From Bacillota bacterium (GTDB lineage Bacteria > Bacillota > Clostridia > Acetivibrionales > DSM-1351): a stretch of 60,766 bases of DNA. The stretch spans positions 1 through 60,766 of the forward strand of contig JAEZOA010000050.1 of NCBI GenBank assembly GCA_023441625.1, given 5' to 3'. Positions 54,364-60,766 of the stretch are shown piece by piece. Position 1 is the first letter of the stretch. Every line of letters starts with the position of its first letter. The notes beneath the pieces are model-generated. The model saw only the letters and a list, made by a program, of their open reading frames with translations. It did no database searches and was not told the DNA's origin. The position numbers and the translations under genes are program-made.

Positions 54364-55995
54364 TTACTTTAATGCTTCCACAAATGCACTCTGTATCATT
54401 TTTAGTTTTGCAGCCACTTCATCAATCTCTACATCTGATTTTTCCTGTTTTAAATCGGCTTTTAAAATAGCTGACAGCTCATTAAACTCTTCTTTTAAGG
54501 TTTCAAGCATGTTAACAACAGCCAAACGCCTAAATTTATGCTGAATTTCAGCATTAGGAATATTTTCATATACATTATTAGAACTTACAACATAACTGTC
54601 ACCTCTAGAAGGAACTATGCATTGAATACCAAACTTTTCAGTAATTGTTTGGGCGAATTCAGACATTGTTTCAACTTCTCCATGTACAGTGAATATTTTC
54701 TTTGGCTTCTTACTAAAGCCACCTATCCATGACAAAAGGCCTGCTCTGTCTGCGTGTCCAGAGAATCCATCAATCACTTCGATTCTAGCGTTAACAGAAA
54801 TCTCTTCTCCAAAGATTTTAACCTTAGAAGCTCCATCGATAATTCTTCTGCCTAATGTTCCCTCTGCTTGATACCCAACAAAGAGAATGGTAGAGTCTTT
54901 TCTCCACAAATTATGTTTAAGATGATGCTTAATCCTTCCCGCATCGCACATTCCACTTGCTGATATTATGATAATACTATCTTTTCTTTCATTTAACTTT
55001 CTCGACTCATCTGGTGACTGTGTAAATTTGAGCATTGGAAAATCCAAAGGATTGTCACCATTAGCAATATACTCTTTTGCTTCCTCGTCAAAGGAATCAA
55101 GATTTTCTCTGAATATTTGTGTTGCAGATGTTGCCAAAGGACTATCTACATAAACTGGTAAATCAAGGATTTTATTTACCTTATCACTATATACATCCAT
55201 ATATTTATTTAATTCATATATTATTTCTTGAGTCCTACCTACTGCAAAAGAAGGAATAACTACATTTCCACCCATTGCCACAGTTTCAGTTATTATATTA
55301 ATAAATTTCTCAATTCTCTCTGGGCCACTTTTTAGTGTATGAAGTCTATTACCATATGTTGATTCAATTATAAGATAATCAGCTTCACTAATTATAGCTG
55401 GATCCTTAAGAATTGGTATATCTTTGTTACCTAAGTCACCACTAAATACAACCTTGGTTTCAGTATCATTTTCTTTTATCCAAAGTTCTATAATAGAAGA
55501 ACCGAGAATGTGCCCTGCATCGTTAAATCTTACTCGAATATCCCTAGTGATATTTATAACCTTATCATATTCAACACCTTTGAATAGCTTAAGACAGTCC
55601 GTTGCTTCCTTAATAGTATAAAGAGGCTTTACAGGTGACTTTCCTGCTCTTTGTCTCTTTCTGTTAGTCCATTCATTTTCTGTTTCCTGAATATGTCCAC
55701 TGTCAGGTAACATTATTCCACAAAGCTGCATAGTAGGTTTTGTACAATAAATATCTCCTTTAAAGCCATCCATATAGAGCTTTGGTATTCTTCCACTATG
55801 GTCGATATGTGAATGGGATAAAAGCATAAAATCTAAATCCCCTGGACTAAAGGAAAATGGTTCAGCATTCATAATAGCTTCATTTTTTGCACCCTGAAAC
55901 ATTCCACAATCAATTAAAAACTTAGTATCTCTGGTTTCAACTAAATAGCAAGAACCTGTAACAGTTTTTGCAGCTCCAAGAAATGTAATATTCAT
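54364..55995 (-). CDS. MBL-fold beta-CASP ribonuclease-like metallohydrolase
   Basis: A 543-residue metallo-beta-lactamase-fold protein with beta-CASP domain, a class that processes RNA. Metal ligands appear in HSHIDHSGRIP, DAGHILGSSIIELW, FSGDLG and FSGHADRAGLL; SASGMCDAGRIKHHLKH and VHGEVETM are beta-CASP motifs. From about residue 465 there is an extra C-terminal helical tail. ATG 55995 has GAGGTGC upstream. The specific RNA target is unknown. Confidence 0.88.
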   Translation of the reverse strand: MNITFLGAAKTVTGSCYLVETRDTKFLIDCGMFQGAKNEAIMNAEPFSFSPGDLDFMLLSHSHIDHSGRIPKLYMDGFKGDIYCTKPTMQLCGIMLPDSGHIQETENEWTNRKRQRAGKSPVKPLYTIKEATDCLKLFKGVEYDKVINITRDIRVRFNDAGHILGSSIIELWIKENDTETKVVFSGDLGNKDIPILKDPAIISEADYLIIESTYGNRLHTLKSGPERIEKFINIITETVAMGGNVVIPSFAVGRTQEIIYELNKYMDVYSDKVNKILDLPVYVDSPLATSATQIFRENLDSFDEEAKEYIANGDNPLDFPMLKFTQSPDESRKLNERKDSIIIISASGMCDAGRIKHHLKHNLWRKDSTILFVGYQAEGTLGRRIIDGASKVKIFGEEISVNARIEVIDGFSGHADRAGLLSWIGGFSKKPKKIFTVHGEVETMSEFAQTITEKFGIQCIVPSRGDSYVVSSNNVYENIPNAEIQHKFRRLAVVNMLETLKEEFNELSAILKADLKQEKSDVEIDEVAAKLKMIQSAFVEALK

Positions 55996-56210
55996 AAACA
56001 GCACCTCGATTCAAATAATATTTAAAATAACAGCATTAATCTCTTTTTAATTTATATAAATATTATTCTACCTTGTGCAATCAAATTCCTGCTTATATGA
56101 CAATATACACTATAATTTAACTCATTGTACTAATTGAACTTTGACAAAAGTATAAAGACTGGTAAGAACTCAACACTTATTTCCAATTTATCTATAGGAA
56201 CTTCGCCGTT

Positions 56211-57065
56211 TTACGGGTGATCATGACTGCCTTTTATATCATCAGTATTTTTAGGATCACTATTTTCGCTGTTTTTTATTTCAACGAAATTTTCACTACT
56301 AGTTTCGTTAGTAGGTTCATTATTTTCGTTCTCATTAAGTTTTTCATGAGTATCAGAAATCTTTTCAGCAATATACTCTGTTAATGTTTGTAATTTCTGT
56401 TCTAAGTCATCACGGCTTTTATACTTGAATTCTGAAGACTTTCCCTGTAAACTCCTTGATTCATCAAGCTCAATTTCTTTTCTTAGTACACGTAATTCTC
56501 CTGTAGAATTGGTCTTTACGGCATCTAGGCATTCAATTTGTTCCAAATCGCAATCTGATGAAATGATTGTATTCATTGTATTTGTAAACATGCTGTTTTT
56601 GTTGCTAGAAGCATTAGTTGTATTATTAGGAGAATGTGAATCAGCTTTTTTCTTTTGGCTATCTTTATCAAGTCCCATGCATTTCTGCTGCTCTTCAAGT
56701 TGGACTTTGGATATTTGACTCTCAATATCTTTAAGCATCTCATCTATTTCTTTTACATCTTCACTAATAGAATCAGGGGAACGTCCCTGTTCTAACATTT
56801 TTGAAATAATACTATTCTTACGCTCAATAAGATTTTCTTTCTGCTTATATAGAGTATCAAGTTGAGGGTTTAATTTTTTTGTTGATATATTCACGTTACT
56901 CCTTATAATCCCAGTTGAACTTATTGTAACCCTATCAAATCCAAGTTGAATATTTGTTTGTGAATTTCTGATATTTTTTTGAGATTTTATATCCCTTGTT
57001 TTGTCCATTTGTTTAGTGTTTGGCATATGCTGGGTACATAATAAAGTTTTTATAGTTATACTCAT
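56211..57065 (-). CDS. Coiled-coil protein of unknown function
   Basis: A 284-residue protein, hydrophilic throughout. Residues about 60-125 form a coiled coil (KENLIERKNSIISKMLEQGR, VKEIDEMLKDIESQISKVQL) slightly like FlxA-type proteins; a low-complexity Asn/Ser stretch follows, then LEQKLQTLTEYIAEKI, and an acidic Asn/Glu/Ser-rich tail. AAAGGAGGC precedes ATG 57065. I recognise no domain with confidence; FlxA-like is only a shape similarity. Confidence 0.7.
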   Translation of the reverse strand: MSITIKTLLCTQHMPNTKQMDKTRDIKSQKNIRNSQTNIQLGFDRVTISSTGIIRSNVNISTKKLNPQLDTLYKQKENLIERKNSIISKMLEQGRSPDSISEDVKEIDEMLKDIESQISKVQLEEQQKCMGLDKDSQKKKADSHSPNNTTNASSNKNSMFTNTMNTIISSDCDLEQIECLDAVKTNSTGELRVLRKEIELDESRSLQGKSSEFKYKSRDDLEQKLQTLTEYIAEKISDTHEKLNENENNEPTNETSSENFVEIKNSENSDPKNTDDIKGSHDHP

Positions 57066-57201
57066 AATATTGCCTCCTTTCCCAAAAGTGTACATAGATT
57101 TATACAAGATGATTGCAATACTATAATTATATATCGATATAAAATGTGAATTGTTTAACCTATTTTACAATAATGTAAATTCAGGAAATACTTACCACAA
57201 G

Positions 57202-58185
57202 CTAAGTCTTCTTTAAGAACAAGCCTGCTAGTTTCACACAATTTTTCAGATCTTCTAAGCTGACCATTTCAGTCGGTGTGTGAACATATCTACAAGGAAT
57301 TGATATCCCTCCGCAAGTAACTCCAACACCTGAGGTTTGAATTGCCCCAGGATCACTTCCGCCCCTATCGAGAAGCTCTAATGTATACGGAATATTATTG
57401 CTACTGGCTAAATCCTCAAGCTCTCTCCGTATCTGAGGATGAGCAATATATGCACTATCCTTAACTTTTATTGCTGGTCCTAAACCCAACTTGACATCTC
57501 TATCAGTGCACTGGGGAGTATCACCTGTAAGTGTTACATCAATAGCCAATGCACAATCTGGCTCTATCCCAAATGCAGCTGTCTTAGCCCCTCTAAGCCC
57601 AACCTCCTCCTGAGTTGTAAAAACGAAATAAAGCTCATTATCTGTTTTTGGAAGGATTTTTATTAACTCAATTAATATTGCACATCCACTTCTGTTATCC
57701 ATAGCCTTTGATATGGCAAAATCACCTTGCACATGAAAATCTCCAACAAAATTTGCAACATCCCCAACTTTAACAAGCTTTTCAGCTTCCTGTCTGCTTT
57801 TACAACCTATATCTATATACATTTTGCCAAGCTTAAGACCCTTATAATCCTCTAGCTTTTCTTCAACATTTATGCATCCAATTGTTCCATTTTTAAATTT
57901 AACCCTTTGTGCTAATGAATTAAATGCTGATACTCCACCTATATTTGAAAAGCGAATGAAACCTTTTTCGTCAATAAAGGTAGCAATTACTCCTATTTCA
58001 TCCATATGGGCTGCCAACATTATTTTTTTCTTTTTACCCTTCTTTATTGCAATCAAATTTCCCATTGCATCCACTTTAATCACATCAACATATTTTTTTA
58101 TTTCTGTAGTTATTACTTCTCTTATATCTTCTTCATTTCCTGAAACTCCAAAAGCCTGAGTAACTTTTTGTAAAATATCCTGCAT
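57202..58185 (-). CDS. M42 family metallopeptidase (aminopeptidase), paralog 1
   Basis: A 327-residue zinc/cobalt aminopeptidase related to tetrahedral TET enzymes, once also called endoglucanase. Visible ligands and motifs: AAHMDEIGVIATF (His60), SKAMDNRSGCAILIEL, TTQEEVGLRGAKTAAFG with the catalytic glutamate, AIDVTLTGDTP, and the C-terminal PCRYVHTPTEMV. Length fits. It is the last of three in a row on the minus strand, likely one transcript, and would trim peptides in the cytoplasm. Confidence 0.9.
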   Translation of the reverse strand: MQDILQKVTQAFGVSGNEEDIREVITTEIKKYVDVIKVDAMGNLIAIKKGKKKKIMLAAHMDEIGVIATFIDEKGFIRFSNIGGVSAFNSLAQRVKFKNGTIGCINVEEKLEDYKGLKLGKMYIDIGCKSRQEAEKLVKVGDVANFVGDFHVQGDFAISKAMDNRSGCAILIELIKILPKTDNELYFVFTTQEEVGLRGAKTAAFGIEPDCALAIDVTLTGDTPQCTDRDVKLGLGPAIKVKDSAYIAHPQIRRELEDLASSNNIPYTLELLDRGGSDPGAIQTSGVGVTCGGISIPCRYVHTPTEMVSLEDLKNCVKLAGLFLKKT

Positions 58186-58265
58186 TGTCGTCCTCCAGTT
58201 TTATTAAATTTAAAATTATATTTGTAATCTAAACCTGCTATTTCTTAAACTTATTTATTGTAAGG

Positions 58266-59312
58266 TTAATTATTTAATTCTAATTTCTTGATAAAATCCT
58301 TATCCTTGCTCATTTCATGTAAAGCTGCAATAGTTAACCTCTCAACACTTTCAAAATCACTCCTGCTCATTACAGACACTGGAGAATGAATGTATCTACA
58401 GGGCACAGAGATAGACGCAATTTTAACTCCTGTGCCAGTTCTCTGAATCTTCCCCGAATCATTCCCACCTGTTGTTGTTTGTTTGAATTGTACCTTAATA
58501 TTGTTTATTGTAGCAAGATTGTTCAAAAAGTGTACCAATCCTTTATCGCAGTAACAGGTTCTATCCATAATGGTAAGTGCTGCTCCATTGCCCAATATAG
58601 TTGAATATTCAAAGGGCTCAACCTTTGGAACATCAGCGCAGGTAGTTCCTTCTATAACAAAGGCCACATCAGGCATAACACTATATGCGGCAACCTGTGC
58701 ACCTCTTAAACCAACCTCCTCCTGCACTGTAAAGCAGACATACATATCAAACTCAAAGCTATGCTTTAAAGCCTCAATTAAAACAGCACAGCCAACCCTA
58801 TCGTCAAGTGCCTTAGCTTTTATACAGTCCCTTCCTAATTCAGTATATACACTATAAAAAGATATGAACTCTCCTAGTGGTGCAAGTTTTTCAGCTTCAT
58901 CTTTTGACTCAGCACCAATATCAATATATAAACTTTTAATCTTTGTTATTTTTTGTCTTTCTTCCTTATCCTGCTGATGTATTGGTTTTGAGCCAATGAC
59001 CCCACAGAGTTTCTTATTACCTACAACCACTCTCTTTCCTGGAAGTATCCTCTCATCAATACCTCCCACTGGTTTGAACTTCAGGAAGCCCTTTTCGGTA
59101 TACCCAGAAACAATAAAGCCAACCTCATCCATATGAGCTGACAACATTACTTTGTATTTACTGTTACTGCCCTTCTTATAAGCAATAATATTACCTATTG
59201 AATCAACCTTTATGGAATCGCAAAAATTATTCACTTTTTCGATGATAAAATCCCTCACTTCTTTTTCATTACCAGAAACACCATTTAAATCTGTAAGTTC
59301 TTTTATAAGCAT
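58266..59312 (-). CDS. M42 family metallopeptidase (aminopeptidase), paralog 2
   Basis: A 348-residue M42 peptidase. Motifs: MLSAHMDEVGFIVSG, ALDDRVGCAVLIEAL, FTVQEEVGLRGAQVAAYS, PCRYIHSPVSVMSRSD. A perfect GGAGGT sits before ATG 59312. The start overlaps the end of the upstream paralog by ten bases, so translation is coupled. Its 80-base gap to paralog 1 contains no clear terminator. Confidence 0.9.
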   Translation of the reverse strand: MLIKELTDLNGVSGNEKEVRDFIIEKVNNFCDSIKVDSIGNIIAYKKGSNSKYKVMLSAHMDEVGFIVSGYTEKGFLKFKPVGGIDERILPGKRVVVGNKKLCGVIGSKPIHQQDKEERQKITKIKSLYIDIGAESKDEAEKLAPLGEFISFYSVYTELGRDCIKAKALDDRVGCAVLIEALKHSFEFDMYVCFTVQEEVGLRGAQVAAYSVMPDVAFVIEGTTCADVPKVEPFEYSTILGNGAALTIMDRTCYCDKGLVHFLNNLATINNIKVQFKQTTTGGNDSGKIQRTGTGVKIASISVPCRYIHSPVSVMSRSDFESVERLTIAALHEMSKDKDFIKKLELNN

Positions 59313-60352
59313 AGTAGACCTCCAAGCTGTTCACTGCTCAACTTGGTAAACTCCGCTACAAGCCTGGCAGTAAACTTAATATCCTCAATATTCAATGTTT
59401 CAACAGCAGTATGCATATATCTGACTGGAATAGAAAGTAATGCTGTAGGAATTCCGTTTGTACTAACCTGAGTAGCCCATGCCTCTGTTCCGGTATCTCC
59501 CGACTCAACCATTTTTTGAAATGGAATACAATTTTCTTTACCCAGTTCAAATATTTTATTCACCAATTTAGGGTGTAAATTAGGGCCAATTGCTATTTCT
59601 GGACCCTTTCCAGGAGTTGATGAATAATCCTTTGACAGCTCAGGAATATCACCATGGCAGGCATCTATTACTATTGCAGCATCCGGTCTCAAAGCATAAG
59701 AGGCAGTCGTTATACCAACTAAGCTTGTTTCTTCCTGAGTTGAAGCAATAAACAAAATATCATTTTCATGATTTACATCCTTCAAATTTTTCAATATTTC
59801 AAGCAAACATGCAACACTAGCTCTGTTATCAAGAGACTTTCCGCATGCCTTCATTTCATTCATAATTGAGAACTTTGACCTAAAAGATACTGTGTCACCA
59901 ATAGATATAATCTTCTTAAGTTCTTCGCTACTATACCCGGTATCTACTTTCAAATCGCTTATTTTTGGGGCTTTACCAACGTCTTCGGCCTTTAATAAGT
60001 GTGGAGGTGTAGCACCTATAATACCTATAACATCCTGACGCCCATGAATAATTACTTCCTGTGCTAATAAAATTTTGCTGTCTATTCCACCTATGTTTGT
60101 AATGCCAATAAAGCCCTTGTCATCAATTGAATTGACCAAAAAGCCTATTTCATCAATATGAGCAGCTATCATTATCTTTTTTGCCGACCTGTTATAGCCT
60201 TTTTTTAAGCCTATTACATTGAAAAACTTATCAATCCTGACTTGATCGCAATGGTCTTTAAATAATTCTGCAACTTTATCGGCAGCATTTTTTTCAAACC
60301 CTGCCACAGCAACTAGTTCAGATAAGTTTTCTAAATTCTTTGTTATGTTCAT
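59303..60352 (-). CDS. M42 family metallopeptidase (aminopeptidase), paralog 3
   Basis: A 349-residue M42 enzyme, first of the trio. It has MIAAHIDEIGFLVNS, KSLDNRASVACLLEIL, ASTQEETSLVGITTASYAL, DACHGDIPELS and PVRYMHTAVETL. The catalytic-region residues read EETS where the others read EEVG, and the metal motif has Ile for Met (HIDEIG), so its substrate choice may differ. ATG 60352 with AGAAGGG upstream is preferred over a TTG eight codons earlier. Confidence 0.9.
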   Translation of the reverse strand: MNITKNLENLSELVAVAGFEKNAADKVAELFKDHCDQVRIDKFFNVIGLKKGYNRSAKKIMIAAHIDEIGFLVNSIDDKGFIGITNIGGIDSKILLAQEVIIHGRQDVIGIIGATPPHLLKAEDVGKAPKISDLKVDTGYSSEELKKIISIGDTVSFRSKFSIMNEMKACGKSLDNRASVACLLEILKNLKDVNHENDILFIASTQEETSLVGITTASYALRPDAAIVIDACHGDIPELSKDYSSTPGKGPEIAIGPNLHPKLVNKIFELGKENCIPFQKMVESGDTGTEAWATQVSTNGIPTALLSIPVRYMHTAVETLNIEDIKFTARLVAEFTKLSSEQLGGLLCL

Positions 60353-60516
60353 GTAATTATTCCCTTCTATTTTCAATTTGCATAGTTCTTGATTTAAGTA
60401 GCAGTAGTTGAATATTTACGTAATAATTATATTATCAAATTTTTCTTAACTTTCCTAGGTATCAAAAAAATTAGAAAGAATTAGTCCGAAATATCAGAAA
60501 TCTATTAATATTACTA

Positions 60517-60545
60517 TTGACTTAATTAAAATTTTTTATTATACT
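60517..60545 (+). promoter_or_regulatory. Promoter for the CAU tRNA
   Basis: TTGACT (60517-60522), 17 bases, TATACT (60540-60545), placed about 20 bases before the tRNA. Confidence 0.7.
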
Positions 60546-60565
60546 GAAGTTCGTCCGTTTTTTAA

Positions 60566-60642
60566 GGGCCTTTAGCTCAGTTGGTTAGAGCAACCGGCTC
60601 ATAACCGGTTGGTCCGGGGTTCGAGTCCCTGAAGGCCCACCA
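60566..60642 (+). tRNA. tRNA with CAU anticodon, probably tRNA-Ile2 (lysidine)
   Basis: The acceptor stem GGGCCTT/AAGGCCC, D-arm AGCTCAGTTGGTTAGAGC, anticodon stem ACCGG/CCGGT with loop CTCATAA (CAT), T-arm GGGGTTCGAGTCCC and encoded CCA are all present. It could be elongator Met, but the GGxCCTTTAGCTCAG start and the C4-G69 and C5-G68 pairs match tRNA-Ile2, whose C34 is changed to lysidine by TilS to read AUA. Confidence 0.85.
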
Positions 60643-60643
60643 T

Positions 60644-60692
60644 AACTGGACACCAGTTTTGATACAATGAGTATCGAAGCGGGTGTCCAGTT
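60644..60692 (+). terminator. Terminator after the CAU tRNA
   Basis: AACTGGACACC (60644-60654) pairs with GGTGTCCAGTT (60682-60692), inner GATAC/GTATC, then TCTTTTT. Confidence 0.85.
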
Positions 60693-60766
60693 TCTTTTTG
60701 CAAAAGTCCCTATTTGCAAGGGTTTTCATATACCTTTTAACGAAAGCAGGCTCTACGGTAACCGAG

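Noticed and set aside
60693..60766. End of another gene after the tRNA terminator
   Set aside because: A minus-strand frame is open but too short to identify at the window edge.

Overview
The window looks like a chromosomal segment of an endospore-forming, low-GC Clostridia bacterium. Signs are the Gram-positive-type replicative polymerase PolC, an IspH–ribosomal protein S1 fusion, sporulation genes (spoIIM, ytfJ/gerW, a dacF-like carboxypeptidase), a HutP-like protein, AT-rich intergenic DNA and strong AGGAGG ribosome-binding sites. A three-gene soluble transcarboxylase-type operon and a secreted calcium-binding-repeat protein would fit an anaerobic, perhaps plant-polymer-degrading relative of Ruminiclostridium, but the species cannot be fixed from this sequence alone.

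Layout. 1-3.4 kb: 5' part of polC on the minus strand. 3.5-8.3 kb: DUF2752 membrane protein, nitrilase-family hydrolase with an unusual leader, EFR1-type flavodoxin/ferredoxin protein divergent from a TetR regulator, then a PFL/DUF711 protein and its ACT-domain partner. 8.6-10.8 kb: a radical-SAM/partner pair linked to DNA repair. 10.9-20.1 kb: murD, tRNA-Leu(CAG), cheR and the block cmk, ispH-S1, aroH, hutP-like, membrane protein, HI0933-type flavoprotein and an RpiR regulator. 20.4-30.8 kb is accessory: chemoreceptor, unknown proteins, MFS/AraC pair, phytoene-desaturase-like enzyme, WG-repeat protein, a phased 20-bp repeat array and a DUF2975/XRE pair. 30.9-34.1 kb is a decayed mobile island: an IS4-type element with a broken transposase, dead XRE and GNAT genes and one intact unknown gene. 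34.1-37.9 kb: transcarboxylase operon. 38-40.2 kb: secreted TSP3-like repeat protein and a DUF5362-type membrane protein. 40.1-49.8 kb: housekeeping, chromosome segregation and sporulation genes (rluB, ytfJ, DUF2953, scpB, scpA, site-2 protease, dacF, pdp, xerD, spoIIM, nudF, rnhA). 50.2-60.4 kb: proC, a lactate-permease-like transporter, a lysozyme-fold-like protein, a beta-CASP nuclease, a coiled-coil protein and three M42 aminopeptidases in a row. 60.6 kb: a CAU tRNA that looks like tRNA-Ile2.

How genes work together. The carboxyltransferase, biotin carrier and pyruvate/oxaloacetate carboxyltransferase form one carboxyl-shuttling complex behind a perfect consensus promoter with two palindromes. 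scpA/scpB serve the SMC complex, and the neighbouring ytfJ, DUF2953, dacF and spoIIM genes point to sporulation. The M42 enzymes probably finish peptide breakdown.

The most unusual signals are regulatory: a leader found both before the nitrilase and as an orphan copy 18 kb away, with its Shine-Dalgarno far from the gene start; a perfect hairpin hiding the ribosome site of an unknown zinc-ribbon protein; an exact-register 20-bp repeat array; and paired 24-bp operators between the TetR and EFR1 genes.
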